Counted from the first letter of the stretch, positions 1 to 12,010 are shown. The stretch is DNA of 64,000 nucleotides from Bradyrhizobium sp. AZCC 1693 (GCF_036924745.1 NZ_JAZHSD010000001.1:2604001-2668000); one strand, 5' to 3'. Made by a program: numbers and translations. Notes: generated by a model not told the origin, from the letters alone.

Positions 1-1
1 C

Positions 2-379
2 CTGATCATGCGGCTGGTGCGCGCCGAAATGCTCGAAGTGCTCCGCACCGATTACATCCGCTTCGCCCGCGCCCGTGGCCTCACGACACGCGCAATCCAT
101 TTCGGCCACGCGCTGAAGAACACGCTGGTTCCCGTCATCACCGTGGCAGGGCTGCAGTTTGGCTCGGTAATTGCATTTGCCATCATCACCGAAACCGTCT
201 TCCAGTGGCCGGGTATGGGATTGTTGTTCGTGCAGGCGGTGCAAAATGTCGATATCCCGATCATGGCGGCCTACCTGCTGATGGTGTCGCTGATCTTCGT
301 CACCATCAATCTGGTGGTCGACATCCTCTACACCATCGTCGACCCGCGTCTGCGCTCGACCATCAGCCGTCCGGCCTAA
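2..379 (+). CDS. Peptide ABC transporter permease (DppB type), 3' part
   Basis: This is the C-terminal 125 residues of an inner-membrane permease of the dipeptide/oligopeptide/nickel family; the start lies before the window. The reading frame is open from base 2. The EAA loop that docks on the ATPase is visible (DYIRFARARGL), followed by the conserved ALKNTLVPVITV stretch and two hydrophobic segments. The end NLVVDILYTIVDPRLR is typical of DppB-like proteins. The next gene, a DppC-type permease, starts 13 bp downstream, so this is the upstream part of a four- or five-gene transporter operon whose binding-protein gene may lie to the left. Family assignment is firm; the substrate is not visible. 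Confidence 0.93.
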   Translation: MIMRLVRAEMLEVLRTDYIRFARARGLTTRAIHFGHALKNTLVPVITVAGLQFGSVIAFAIITETVFQWPGMGLLFVQAVQNVDIPIMAAYLLMVSLIFVTINLVVDILYTIVDPRLRSTISRPA

Positions 380-392
380 AGCGAGACATAAG

Positions 393-1364
393 ATGTCCGA
401 TGCCGTGGTGCCCCACCGAGTAGAGCCGAGCGCGCCAGCGGCGCGTTCCGGCACGAGCTGGCTGAAGCGCGCGCTCGACAGCGATATTTTCTATTCGTTC
501 CGCCGTTCCCGGATGACCATGGTGGCGGCGGCCGTCACCATCCTGTTTTTCCTGCTGGCGATCTTTGCTTCCCAGCTTGCCGTGCAGAACCCGTTCGATC
601 CGGCGCAACTGCAGTTGATGAATTCGCGGATCTCGCCGCTATGGACTGCCGACGGCCAGAGCCCGTTCCTGCTCGGCACCGACGAACAGGGCCGCGACGT
701 ATTTTCCGCCATTCTCTACGGTTTGCGGATTTCGCTCGTGGTCGGCGTGCTCGGCGTCATCTTTGCCGGCACGCTCGGCATCACGCTCGGGCTGGTCGCG
801 GGCTATGTCGGCGGCGCGGTCGACGGCTTGATCATGCGCATCGCCGACGTGCAGCTTACCTTTCCCGCGATCCTGATCGCGCTGTTGGTCAACGGCGTCG
901 CCAAATCCGTGTTCGGCAACCGGCTGGACGCCATGAGCACGCTGGCGGTGCTGGTGGTCGCAATCGGCTTAAGTTTCTGGGTACAATATGCCCGCACCGT
1001 GCGCGGCTCGGTCATGGTCGAGAAGAGCAAGGACTATGTCGCGGCAGCCCAACTGATCGGCCTGCCCGCGCCCAAGATCATGCTGCGCCATGTGCTGCCG
1101 AACACGATGGGTCCGATCCTCGTCATCGCCACCATCAACCTCGCGCTCGCCATCATCACCGAGGCCACGCTGTCGTTCCTGGGCGCCGGCATGCCGGACA
1201 CCATGCCCTCGCTCGGCACCCTGATCCGGATCGGCAACAATTATCTGTTCGCCGGCGAGTGGTGGATCGTGGCCTTCCCCGGCATTGCACTGGCGGGACT
1301 GATCCTCTCCATCAACCTGCTCGGCGACTGGCTGCGCGACGCGCTCAATCCAAAGCTCCGATGA
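393..1364 (+). CDS. Peptide ABC transporter permease (DppC type)
   Basis: This 323-residue inner-membrane permease is the second channel subunit of the dipeptide/oligopeptide importer. An N-terminal transmembrane segment near residues 45-65 precedes a periplasmic stretch with the family motif LLGTDEQGRDVFS. Further membrane segments follow, then the EAA loop (DYVAAAQLIGLPAPKIMLRH) and LSFLGAGMP. The C-terminus ([14 protein letters not shown]) is characteristic. The stop overlaps the next start by four bases (ATGA), pointing to translational coupling with the ATPase. It pairs with the partial permease just upstream. Confidence 0.95.
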   Translation: MSDAVVPHRVEPSAPAARSGTSWLKRALDSDIFYSFRRSRMTMVAAAVTILFFLLAIFASQLAVQNPFDPAQLQLMNSRISPLWTADGQSPFLLGTDEQGRDVFSAILYGLRISLVVGVLGVIFAGTLGITLGLVAGYVGGAVDGLIMRIADVQLTFPAILIALLVNGVAKSVFGNRLDAMSTLAVLVVAIGLSFWVQYARTVRGSVMVEKSKDYVAAAQLIGLPAPKIMLRHVLPNTMGPILVIATINLALAIITEATLSFLGAGMPDTMPSLGTLIRIGNNYLFAGEWWIVAFPGIALAGLILSINLLGDWLRDALNPKLR

Positions 1365-2352
1365 CCGTTCCTGTCCTCTCCGTGCGTAACCTCGAGGTGG
1401 AATTCCTCACCCGCCGCAGCACGCTGCGCGCGATCAACGGCGTCTCCTTCGACATCGCCAAGGGCGAAGTGCTCGGCGTGGTCGGTGAGTCCGGCGCCGG
1501 CAAATCGGTCACGGGGCTTGCCGTGATCGGGCTGATCGATCCGCCCGGCCGCATCGCAGGCGGCGAGATCTACCTGTCGGGAACGCGGATCGACCATCTG
1601 CCGCCGGAAGAAATCCGCCGCATCCGGGGCAAGCGGATCGGGATGATTTTTCAGGATCCGTTGACCAGCCTCAATCCGCTCTACCGGATCGGCGACCAGA
1701 TCGTCGAGACGATCCGGACCCACCTGAATCTGTCGGAGACCGCGGCGCGCAAGCGCGCCATCGATCTGCTGGCCGAAGTCGGAATCCCCGCGCCGGAAAA
1801 ACGCATCGACGCCTATCCGCACGAATTCTCCGGCGGCATGCGCCAGCGCGTCGTGATCGCGCTCGCGATCTGCGCCGAGCCGGAACTGATCATCGCCGAC
1901 GAGCCGACCACCGCGCTCGACGTCTCCGTGCAGGCGCAGATCATCTCGCTGATCAAGCGCCTCGGGCGCGATCATGGCACGGCGGTGATGCTGGTGACCC
2001 ACGACATGGGCGTGATTGCCGAGACCTCCGACCGGGTCGCGGTGATGTATTCGGGACGGATCGCCGAAATCGGCCCGGTGCAGGACGTGGTGCAGAACCC
2101 GCTGCACCCCTATGCCAAGGGATTGATGGGCGCGATCCCGACGCTCGCCGGCGAAGACAAGCGGCTGGTGCAAATTCCCGGCTCGATGCCGCGGCTGTCG
2201 GCGATCCCGCCGGGCTGTTCGTTCAATCCGCGCTGCGCGTTTGCGTTCGACCGTTGCCGCGTCGAACGGCCGGAACCGCTGAAACAGGGCTCGCATGCCG
2301 TGGCCTGCCATCTCTTCGATACCGCACCCCGTGAAGCGGCGAAGGAGACCGC

Positions 2353-2356
<4 letters not shown>
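1361..2356 (+). CDS. Peptide ABC transporter ATPase (DppD type)
   Basis: This cytoplasmic ATPase of 331 residues powers the peptide importer. Walker A ([10 protein letters not shown]), the signature SGGMRQR, Walker B ([13 protein letters not shown]) and the H-loop (THDMG) are all present. The C-terminal oligopeptide-transporter extension has the [10 protein letters not shown] motif found in DppD/OppD proteins. The reading frame is open further upstream, but the ATG at 1361 is chosen because it overlaps the permease stop and begins the normal family N-terminus ([15 protein letters not shown]). The second ATPase overlaps its end by four bases. Confidence 0.95.
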
Positions 2357-3351
<995 letters not shown>

Positions 3352-3454
3352 TCACGGAGATGGGTGCAATGCGTGGCATCCCAGCGGTTGGCATCCAGCC
3401 GCGCCTGTGGTCAAGTGCGCCCGCATCGCGATACCAGCACGGCATTGGATTCCC

Positions 3455-5260
3455 ATGAGCAACATCAATCCCGATCCGTTCACCGCAAGGCCGGAAATCG
3501 AAGGCACCTTTGGTGTTGTGACCTCGACGCACTGGATCGCTACCGCCGTCGGCATGGGCATTCTGGAAAAAGGCGGCAACGCCTTCGACGCCGGTGTCGC
3601 CACCGCCTTTACGCTGCAGGTGGTCGAGCCGCATCTGAACGGTCCCGGCGGCGACGTGCCGATCATCGTCCATGACACCAAACGCGGCCGTACCGAGGTG
3701 ATCTGCGGCCAGGGCCCCGCGCCCGCGAAAGCCACCATCGCGCATTACAAGAGCGAAGGCCTGGAGATGGTGCCCGGCACCGGCCTGCTCGCCGCCTGCG
3801 TCCCCGGCACGTTCGAATCCTGGATGCTGCTGCTGCGCGACTACGGCACGATGCGGCTGCGCGATGTGCTGGAGCCTGCGATCGCCTACGCCCGCGACGG
3901 CTATCCGCTGGTCGAGCGCGCGTCCGCAACCATCCAGGTCGTTGAGCAATTGTTCCGCAAGCACTGGACGACATCGGCTGCGGTCTATCTGCCGAACAAC
4001 GAAGTGCCGAGGCCCGGCACGCTGTTCACCAACAAAAAACTCTCGGAAACCTACGCCCGCATCCTCGAGGAAGCCGAGAGCGCGGGCGGCGATCGTGTCG
4101 CGCAAATCGAGCGTGCGCGAAAATCCTGGTCGCAGGGTTTTGTGGCGGAAGCGATCGACAAATTCTGCCGCACGCAGGAGGTCATGGACGTCTCTGGTTC
4201 GCCGCATCGCGGCGTGCTTTCGGCCGACGACATGGCGCGCTGGCAGCCGACCGTCGAGGCGCCGCTGACCTATGATTATGGCCGCTACACCGTCTGCAAG
4301 CCCGGCGTCTGGAGCCAGGGTCCAGTCATGCTGCAGCAGCTCGCGTTGCTGAAAGGCTTTGAGCTCGACGGCCTCGATCCCGCCGGCCCCGAATTCATTC
4401 ATCTGCAGATCGAATGCGCAAAACTCGCCTTCGCCGATCGCGAGAAGTTCTATGGCGACCCGAAATTCACGGAAATCCCGATCGCGACCTTGTTGTCGGA
4501 CGCCTACAATGATGAGCGCCGCAAACTCATCTCCAGGGACAAAGCCTCGCTCGATTTTATCCCGGGCTCGGTGGAAGGTTTCGGCTCGGTTGTAAAACTG
4601 CGCCGTGCCGAAGGGCACCGCGAGGCGGTTGGCGCCATGGGCGCGGGCGAGCCGACGGTCGGCCGCTTCGGCGAAGTGCGCGGCGATACCGTGCATTTCG
4701 ACATTATCGATCAGGCCGGCAACATGATTTCGGCGACGCCGTCCGGCGGCTGGCTGCAGTCCTCGCCGGTCATCCCGGAACTCGGCTTCTGCCTCGGCAG
4801 CCGCGCCCAGATGTTCTGGCTGCAGGAAGATCACCCGGCGGCGCTGGCGCCCGGCAAACGCCCGCGCACCACGCTCTCGCCCACCATGTGCTATCGCGAC
4901 GGCGAGCCGTACATGGCGTGGGGCTCGCCGGGCGGCGACCAGCAGGATCAATGGACCACGCAGTTCTTCCTGCGGCATGTCCACGCCAAACTGAACCTGC
5001 AGGAGGCAATCGACGCGCCGGCGTGGCATTCCGAACATTTCCCGATCTCGTTCTGGCCGCGCACCGCGCGCCCCGGCGTGCTGGTGGTCGAGAATCGCGT
5101 GCCGAAAGCGACGATCGATACGCTGAAAGGCCGCGGCCATGTCGTCGAGATCGGTCCCGATTGGTCGGAAGGCCGCCTCACCGCGGCCTCGAAGGTTGGC
5201 CGTCGCCGTCGCGCGGCCGCCAATCCGCGGGGCATGCAGGGCTACGCGGCGGGACGGTAG
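3455..5260 (+). CDS. ggt: Gamma-glutamyltransferase family protein
   Basis: This 601-residue protein belongs to the gamma-glutamyltranspeptidase family of Ntn hydrolases, which are made as a precursor that cuts itself just before a catalytic threonine. The cut-site region is recognisable as RGDTVHFDIIDQAGN, making Thr412 the likely nucleophile and N-terminus of the small subunit. Downstream, PSGGWLQSSPV and AWGSPGGDQ fit the substrate-binding glycine motifs. The start at 3455 gives MSNINPDPF; the frame is open upstream but that part is unlike the family. I see no clear signal peptide, so a cytoplasmic place is possible. Between two peptide importers it may hydrolyse gamma-glutamyl compounds such as glutathione, though the exact substrate is inferred. 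Confidence 0.9.
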   Translation: MSNINPDPFTARPEIEGTFGVVTSTHWIATAVGMGILEKGGNAFDAGVATAFTLQVVEPHLNGPGGDVPIIVHDTKRGRTEVICGQGPAPAKATIAHYKSEGLEMVPGTGLLAACVPGTFESWMLLLRDYGTMRLRDVLEPAIAYARDGYPLVERASATIQVVEQLFRKHWTTSAAVYLPNNEVPRPGTLFTNKKLSETYARILEEAESAGGDRVAQIERARKSWSQGFVAEAIDKFCRTQEVMDVSGSPHRGVLSADDMARWQPTVEAPLTYDYGRYTVCKPGVWSQGPVMLQQLALLKGFELDGLDPAGPEFIHLQIECAKLAFADREKFYGDPKFTEIPIATLLSDAYNDERRKLISRDKASLDFIPGSVEGFGSVVKLRRAEGHREAVGAMGAGEPTVGRFGEVRGDTVHFDIIDQAGNMISATPSGGWLQSSPVIPELGFCLGSRAQMFWLQEDHPAALAPGKRPRTTLSPTMCYRDGEPYMAWGSPGGDQQDQWTTQFFLRHVHAKLNLQEAIDAPAWHSEHFPISFWPRTARPGVLVVENRVPKATIDTLKGRGHVVEIGPDWSEGRLTAASKVGRRRRAAANPRGMQGYAAGR

Positions 5261-5325
5261 AGGAAAGATGACTTCTGCAGCACGGTCATTTTGGCATCGA
5301 ACCGCAGAGCGAGCCACGGACTCCA

Positions 5326-5472
5326 CCTCGCCCCGCCTGCGGGGAGAGGTCGGAATTCAGGCGCAGCTTGAATTCCGGGTGAGGGGGAGCCTCCGCGAAT
5401 TCGTCAGACACCGTCTACGCCGAAAGAGCCCCTCACCCCGACCCTCTCCCCGCAAAGAGCGGGGAGAGGGAG
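5326..5472. repeat. Intergenic palindromic repeat, family B
   Basis: About 150 bp fill the gap between two plus-strand genes. The left edge CTCGCCCCGCCTGCGGGGAG and the right edge CCCGCAAAGAGCGGGGAGAG are roughly inverse, with CCCCTCACCC-type sequence and an internal hairpin around GAATTC between them. A relative lies at 11837-11994, and a more distant one at 33984-34120. No coding signal is seen. Confidence 0.7.
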
Positions 5473-5493
5473 AAGCACGTCCGAGAAACTAGG

Positions 5494-6200
5494 ATGACCT
5501 GGTCGATCATCGCCTGCGATCCCTCAACCGGCCAGATCGGCATTGCGGTTGCGACCAGATTTTTCGCCGTCGGGGCACGCGTGCCGCATATCGCCCCCGG
5601 CATCGGCGGCGTCGCGACGCAGGCGCTGGTCAATCCCTACTACGGCATCGACGGCGTAAAACTGCTGCGCGAAGGGCGCGAGCCGCGCGAGGTGGTGGAC
5701 GCGCTGATTGCTGCCGACGACGGCCGCGAGGCCCGGCAGCTTCATGTCATGGATATCAAGGGCCGGATCGCCGCGCATACCGGCACCGAATGCGTCGACT
5801 GGTGCGGACACATTCAGGGCGACGGCTTCTCCCTTGCCGGCAACATGCTGGCAGGCGCCGCCGTGCTCGACGATACCGCCCAGGCCTATGCCGCCAATAC
5901 CAGCCTGCCCTTTGCGCAGCGGCTGATCGTGGCCATGAAAGCCGGCGAAGCCGCCGGCGGCGACAAGCGCGGCAAGCAATCGGCCGCGCTGGTGATCCAG
6001 GGCGAGGAGGAATGGTCCGATCTCGACCTGCGCGTCGACGACCATACCGACCCGCTTGCCGAGCTCGAACGGCTGGAACAGGTCAGCCGCGAGCGCTGGG
6101 TGCATTTCCGCCCCTTCCTGCCGACCCGGAAGAATCCACCCGGGATCACCGACCGCGCGGTCATCGATGCAACGATTGAAGCCGCGACGGCGACCAAGGC

Positions 6201-6204
<4 letters not shown>
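5494..6204 (+). CDS. DUF1028 family Ntn-hydrolase-like protein
   Basis: This 236-residue protein matches the DUF1028 family: MTWSIIACDPSTGQIGIAVAT at the start, then GIGGVATQALVNPYYG and a GNMLAG stretch. Family members have an Ntn-hydrolase-like fold. Here Thr2 would be exposed by removal of the first methionine and could serve as nucleophile, which is an inference. The gene overlaps the next transporter ATPase by four bases (ATGA), so it belongs to the second peptide-transporter operon. With the nearby gamma-glutamyltransferase, two Ntn-type enzymes accompany two peptide importers. No signal peptide is seen. Its reaction is unknown. Confidence 0.88.
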
Positions 6205-7186
<982 letters not shown>

Positions 7187-7190
<4 letters not shown>

Positions 7191-8296
7191 CCGCGCTTCT
7201 CGAAGTCGAAGGCCTGGTGAAGCATTTCGTCGCCGCGCGCTCGGTGTTCGGCCGGCCCACCGCCTATGTCAAAGCGGTCGATGGCGTCAGCTTCACCGTC
7301 GAGGCCGGCAAGACGCTGGCGCTGGTCGGCGAATCCGGCTGCGGCAAATCCACCGTGAGCCGGCTGGTGCTGCGGCTGATCGAGCCGGATGCCGGAACCG
7401 TCCGCTTCGAAGGCCGCGACCTCGGCGCGCTCGACGCCAACGCGTTGCGCGCCTTCCGCCGCGATGCGCAGATCATTTTCCAGGACCCATATGCATCCTT
7501 GAACCCGCGCATGACCGTCAGCCAGATTCTGACCGAGCCGCTGGCGCTGCACGATCTGGTGCCGGCACCGCGCCGGCGCGAGCGGGTTGAAGAACTGCTG
7601 CGGCTGGTCGGGCTGGAGCCGCGCTTTGCCCGCCGCTATCCGCATGAATTTTCCGGCGGCCAGCGCCAGCGTATCGCCATTGCGCGGGCGCTCGCGGTGG
7701 AGCCGAAACTGATCATCTGCGACGAGCCGGTCTCGGCGCTCGACGTCTCGATCCGCTCGCAGATCCTCAATTTGCTGCGCGACCTGCAGGACCGGCTTGG
7801 CCTCGCCTACATCTTCGTTAGCCACGATCTCGCGGTCGTAAAACACATCGCCGACCGCGTCGCCGTGATGAATCTCGGCGGCATCGTCGAGACCGCCGCC
7901 GCCGACGCGCTGTTCGCCGCGCCCCGGCACCCTTATAGCCGCGCATTATTGTCGGCCATTCCCGTGCCCAAGCCGCAGGCCAAGCGCAGCCGCATCGTGC
8001 TGGAGGGCGAGATGCCGAGCGCGCTCAACCCGCCCTCGGGCTGCCGCTTCCATACCCGCTGCCCCTATGTCATCGCGCGCTGCCGCACCGAAATTCCGCC
8101 GCTGCTGGCCGACGGCACGGGCCACGCCACCGCCTGTCACCGCACCGCCGAATTGCCGGCGCCCGAAAATATCGTTCCCGCCGACGGCGGCTTTTCGCCG
8201 GTGCTGGAAAAACTGGTCGCCGCCTTCAGCGGTGGCACGGAAGGTGCAGGCCGCGGCGGGGTTGATATGTCAGGGACACGGCCGGCGCCGGTGTAA
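7187..8296 (+). CDS. Peptide ABC transporter ATPase (DppF type), second system
   Basis: This partner ATPase has 369 residues, with Walker A (GESGCGKST), signature SGGQRQR, Walker B ([13 protein letters not shown]) and the [14 protein letters not shown] motif. After that motif it has a tail of roughly 45 residues, rich in Gly, Ala and Pro, that the first DppF-like protein lacks; the tail is longer than usual and its role is unknown. It overlaps the previous gene by four bases, and the binding-protein gene follows directly. Confidence 0.95.
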
Positions 8297-8319
8297 TCGT
8301 GGATAGAGGGATGGCAGCA

Positions 8320-9831
8320 ATGAAAATCTTTCGCTTGGCAGTCACCGCGGCAGCGCTGCTGCTGCCGCTCAGCGTAACCGTTCAGGCGCAGACCACGCTG
8401 CGGATCGGGCTTGCCGAGGATCCCGATATCCTCGATCCGACCATGGCCCGCACCTATGTCGGCCGCATCGTATTCGCCGCCTTCTGCGACAAGCTGTTCG
8501 ACATCGACGAAAAGCTCAACATCGTGCCGCAGCTCGCATTGAGCCACGAGACATCGACCGACGGCAAGGAAGTCACCATCAAGCTCAGGCCCGGCGTCAA
8601 GTTTCATGACGGTGAGGCCTTCAATGCGGAGGCTGCAAAGTTTTCGCTGGAGCGACACCTGACATTCCCGGGCTCGTTCCGAAAGCCGGAACTGGCAGCC
8701 GTCGATCATATCGATGTCGTCGATCCCCTCACCATCAAGCTGGTACTGAAGGCCCCCTACTCGCCGCTGGTCGCGCAGCTCACCGACCGCGCCGGGATGA
8801 TGGTGTCGCCCAAGGCCGCAAAGGAGGCCGGCGACAAGTTCGGGCTGCGCCCGGTCTGCGCCGGTCCTTATAAGTTCGTCGAACGCGTGCAGCAGGACCG
8901 CATGGTGTTCGAAAAATTCGCCGACTACTGGAACAAGGACAATGTCCACATCGACCGCATCGTCTACCTGCCGCTGGTGGATGCGACGGTGCGTCTCGCC
9001 AATTTGAAATCCGGCGGCCTTGACCTGATCGAGCGCCTGCTCGCGACGGACCTCAAGGAAGTGCAGACGGATTCGAAGCTGAAATTGTCCAGCGCAATCG
9101 AGCTCGGCTATCAGGGCGTGACGTTGAACCTCGGCAAGGACAAGGCGAAGGGACCGCTCAGTCAGTCTGCCAATGTGCGGCAGGCGCTCGATCTATCGCT
9201 CGACCGCGATGCGATCAGCCAGGTGGTATCCAACGGCGAGTTCATGCCCGGCAACCAGTGGGTCAATCCCGATCATCCCTATTATCAGAAGGCCTTTCCG
9301 ATACAAAAGCGCGACGTCGCCAAGGCCAAGGCGCTGTTGAAGGAAGCGGGCGTCACGCCGCCGGTCAGCGTCGACTTCATGGTGTCGAAAGGCGCGGAGA
9401 CCGAAGCGGCCGCCCAGGTGATCCAGTCGATGGCGGCGGAGGCCGGTTTCGACATGAAGCTCCGGGTCACCGAGTTCGCGACCTCGCTGAAGCAGGCCGA
9501 AGCCGGAGACTACCAGGCCTATCTCCTGGCCTGGAGCGGCCGGATCGATCCGGACGGCAACTCCTACATCTTCCAGAAGACCGACGCGCCGCAGAACTAC
9601 AGCGCCTGGTCCAGCAAGGAAGCCGACAAGGCGCTCGATGATGGCCGCCTTGTCACCGACCAGGCGCAGCGCAAGGCGATCTATGAGAAGCTGGCGAAGA
9701 TCGTGCTCGAAGAAAAGCCGCTGCTCTATATCTACCACCGCCGCATCCTGATCGCGCACACCACCAAACTCGAGGGCTACAAGCAGATGCCTGACGGCTT
9801 GGTGCGCGTGGTCGGGCTGAAGCTGAGGTGA
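8320..9831 (+). CDS. Peptide ABC transporter substrate-binding protein
   Basis: This 503-residue periplasmic binding protein belongs to the SBP_bac_5 family (DppA/OppA/GsiB-like). A classic signal peptide (MKIFRLAVTAAALLLPLSV, cut probably after QA) leads into TTLRIGLAEDPDILDPTMAR. The middle has the family pattern for peptide-binding lobes (VKFHDGEAFNAE, CAGPYKFVERVQQDRMVFEKF). Two earlier starts are possible (GTG 8299, ATG 8311), but the ATG at 8320 gives the cleaner signal peptide and has GAGGG about nine bases upstream. It is the only binding protein seen for either transporter here, so the two systems may share it or the first one's may lie outside the window. Confidence 0.93.
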   Translation: MKIFRLAVTAAALLLPLSVTVQAQTTLRIGLAEDPDILDPTMARTYVGRIVFAAFCDKLFDIDEKLNIVPQLALSHETSTDGKEVTIKLRPGVKFHDGEAFNAEAAKFSLERHLTFPGSFRKPELAAVDHIDVVDPLTIKLVLKAPYSPLVAQLTDRAGMMVSPKAAKEAGDKFGLRPVCAGPYKFVERVQQDRMVFEKFADYWNKDNVHIDRIVYLPLVDATVRLANLKSGGLDLIERLLATDLKEVQTDSKLKLSSAIELGYQGVTLNLGKDKAKGPLSQSANVRQALDLSLDRDAISQVVSNGEFMPGNQWVNPDHPYYQKAFPIQKRDVAKAKALLKEAGVTPPVSVDFMVSKGAETEAAAQVIQSMAAEAGFDMKLRVTEFATSLKQAEAGDYQAYLLAWSGRIDPDGNSYIFQKTDAPQNYSAWSSKEADKALDDGRLVTDQAQRKAIYEKLAKIVLEEKPLLYIYHRRILIAHTTKLEGYKQMPDGLVRVVGLKLR

Positions 9832-9850
9832 GCGTGATACCTTCGCTCTC

Positions 9851-9980
9851 GTGTCCCGGACGCGGTGCAGCGCGGCAGCGCTGCTCCGCAGAGCCGGGAC
9901 CCACAGTCCAACACCGTCCGCCTCTCGCATGGTCCCGGTTCTGCAGCGCATCGTTGCACGCTGCGCTGCGCCCGGGACAC
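9851..9980. repeat. Intergenic palindromic repeat, family C
   Basis: The gap between the binding-protein and permease genes is filled by a composite palindrome. It opens with GTGTCCCGGACGCGGTGCAG and closes with its rough inverse ending CGCCCGGGACAC. Internal copies of TCCCGG/CCGGGA make smaller hairpins. It could lower or modulate expression of the permeases relative to the binding protein. The sequence looks non-coding. Confidence 0.65.
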
Positions 9981-9990
9981 GGATAGCGCC

Positions 9991-10932
9991 ATGCTGAACT
10001 TCCTCACGCGTCGCGTGGTCCAGCTCATTCCGACGCTGTTCTTCGTCTCGATCCTGATCTTCTCGCTACAGCAATTGCTGCCGGGCGATCCGGCGCTTGT
10101 CATGGCGGGCGAGGAGCGCGACCCTGACGTGATCGCGCAGATCCGCCAGCAGTACCGGCTCGATCAGCCGGTGCCGGTGCAATATGTCTATTGGGTCAAG
10201 GGTGTTCTATCGGGCGATTTCGGCGAGTCGCTGCGCAACAAGGTGCCGGTGCGCGAGCTGATCGCACAGAAACTGCCGGTGACGATGCAACTGGCGTCGA
10301 TGGCGATCGTGATCGCCTTCCTGATCGGCATTCCCGCGGGAATCATTTCGGCGGTCAAGAAGGGCACGGCCTGGGACTACGGCGCCAATTTCTTCGCGCT
10401 ATGGGGCATCTCGACACCCAACTTCTGGCTCGGCATCATGCTGATCTTCCTGTTCTCGATCAAGCTCGGCTGGCTGCCGGCGTCGGGCTACGTCCCACTC
10501 ACCGAAAACTGGCGCGCCAGCATTGCCTCCACCATCATGCCCGCCTTCGTGCTGGGCAATGCGATCGCCGCGATCCTGATGCGGCATACCCGCAGCGCGA
10601 TGCTGCAGGTGCTCGAAAGCGATTACGTCCGCACCGCCCGCGCCAAGGGCCTTTCCGAACGCTCCGTCATTCTCAAGCATGCCATGCGCAACGCGCTGAC
10701 GCCCGTCATTACGCTTGGCGCGCTTGAACTGGGTACACTGCTGTCGGGCGCGGTGCTGACCGAACAGATCTTCTCGATTCCGGGCTTTGGCAAGCTGATC
10801 GTCGATGCGGTCTTCAATCGCGATTATGCGGTGGTGCAAGGCGTCGTGCTGACGACGGCGACGATCTACATCACGCTCAATCTGATCGCCGATATCGCCT
10901 ATGTCCTCGTCAACCCGCGGCTGAGGGCTTGA
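9991..10932 (+). CDS. Peptide ABC transporter permease (DppB type), second system
   Basis: This 313-residue permease has the DppB layout: an N-terminal helix MLNFLTRRVVQLIPTLFFV, the LPGDPALVMAGEE loop, several membrane segments, and the EAA loop SDYVRTARAKGLSERSVILKH. It ends NLIADIAYVLVNPRLRA. The frame is open upstream into the repeat, but only the ATG at 9991 gives the normal start. The DppC-like partner begins three bases after the stop. Confidence 0.95.
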   Translation: MLNFLTRRVVQLIPTLFFVSILIFSLQQLLPGDPALVMAGEERDPDVIAQIRQQYRLDQPVPVQYVYWVKGVLSGDFGESLRNKVPVRELIAQKLPVTMQLASMAIVIAFLIGIPAGIISAVKKGTAWDYGANFFALWGISTPNFWLGIMLIFLFSIKLGWLPASGYVPLTENWRASIASTIMPAFVLGNAIAAILMRHTRSAMLQVLESDYVRTARAKGLSERSVILKHAMRNALTPVITLGALELGTLLSGAVLTEQIFSIPGFGKLIVDAVFNRDYAVVQGVVLTTATIYITLNLIADIAYVLVNPRLRA

Positions 10933-10935
10933 GCC

Positions 10936-11823
10936 ATGACCGACGCGGCCCTCGGCACGATCAAGCTGACAGCTTCCGACGAGCTGGAGAGCCCGGCGCG
11001 GCGCGCGCTGCGGCGTCTGTTCAAGCGCAAGGGCGCGGTGGCGGGCCTTGTCGTTATCGCAGCCTTCATCCTGCTCGCGGTGTTTGCACCGCTGATCTCG
11101 CCCTATGAACCGATCGCGACCAGCTGGTCGCTGGTGCGCAAACCGCCTTCCGCGCTGCACTGGTTCGGGACCGACGAACTCGGCCGCGACATTCTTGCCC
11201 GCGTGATCTACGGCGCGCGGGCTTCACTGCTGGCCGGCGCGATCTCGGTCGGGATCGCGCTTTCGATCGGCGTGCCGCTCGGCCTGTTGTCGGGCTACCG
11301 CGGCGGCTTCATCGACGCCCTGATCAGCCGCATGACCGACGCGATGCTGGCCTGCCCGTTCCTGATCCTCGCGATTGCGCTGGCCGCATTCCTGGGCCCC
11401 AGCCTCGGCAATGCCATGATCGCGATCGGCATATCGGCGACGCCGATCTTCGTGCGGCTGACCCGCGGCCAGGTCATGAGCGTCAAGGTAGAGGACTATG
11501 TCGAGGCGGCGCGCGCGATGGGAAACCCGCGCTGGCGCATCGCGCTGTTTCACATCCTGCCCAACATCATGCCGGCGCTATTGGTGCAGGCGACACTGTC
11601 GATCGCCGCTGCGATCATCGCGGAAGCCGCGCTGTCCTTCCTCGGCCTTGGCCAGCAGCCCCCGGCGCCATCCTGGGGCAGCATGCTCAACGCCGCGCAG
11701 CGCTTCCTGACCAACGCCCCGTGGATGGCGGTCTGGCCGGGGCTCGCGATCTTTCTCGTGGTGCTGTCGTTCAACCTGGTCGGCGACGGCCTGCGCGACG
11801 CGCTGGATCCGAGGGAAAGGTAA
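10936..11823 (+). CDS. Peptide ABC transporter permease (DppC type), second system
   Basis: This 295-residue permease closes the second importer operon. The motif WFGTDELGRDILARVIYGAR, the EAA loop EDYVEAARAMGNPRWRIALFH and LSFLGLGQQPP are all as expected for DppC. The C-terminus DGLRDALDPRER is typical. The second system is complete: two ATPases, a binding protein and two permeases, plus DUF1028. Confidence 0.95.
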   Translation: MTDAALGTIKLTASDELESPARRALRRLFKRKGAVAGLVVIAAFILLAVFAPLISPYEPIATSWSLVRKPPSALHWFGTDELGRDILARVIYGARASLLAGAISVGIALSIGVPLGLLSGYRGGFIDALISRMTDAMLACPFLILAIALAAFLGPSLGNAMIAIGISATPIFVRLTRGQVMSVKVEDYVEAARAMGNPRWRIALFHILPNIMPALLVQATLSIAAAIIAEAALSFLGLGQQPPAPSWGSMLNAAQRFLTNAPWMAVWPGLAIFLVVLSFNLVGDGLRDALDPRER

Positions 11824-11836
11824 GCGCTTTCTTTAA

Positions 11837-11994
11837 CCTCGCCCCGCTTGCGCGGAGGGGTCGGATTGCGAAGCAATCCGGGTGAGGGGGTACAGGTCCA
11901 TCGGCTGACCGCAGCATTCGCGGATAGAGCCCCTCACCCCAGCCCTCCAAGCGCGAGCTTCGCTCGTTTCGACCCCGCAAGAGCGGGGCGAGGG
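11837..11994. repeat. Intergenic palindromic repeat, family B
   Basis: This is a second copy of the repeat seen at 5326-5472: CCTCGCCCCGCTTGCGCGGA at the left, GGTGAGGGGGTA in the middle and CCCCGCAAGAGCGGGGCGAG at the right. It lies between two converging genes (DppC and the RidA-like gene), where its hairpins could end transcription from both sides. Confidence 0.7.
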
Positions 11995-12010
11995 AGCGCG
12001 CCACCGAATT

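Noticed and set aside
641-1360. N-terminal extension of the first DppD-like ATPase
   Set aside because: The upstream frame overlaps the DppC permease gene and has Arg/His-rich sequence. The ATG at 1361 gives the normal ATPase start.
5326-5472. Possible CRISPR or mobile element remnant
   Set aside because: The sequence is one composite palindrome, not a set of evenly spaced direct repeats, and there is no transposase or target duplication.
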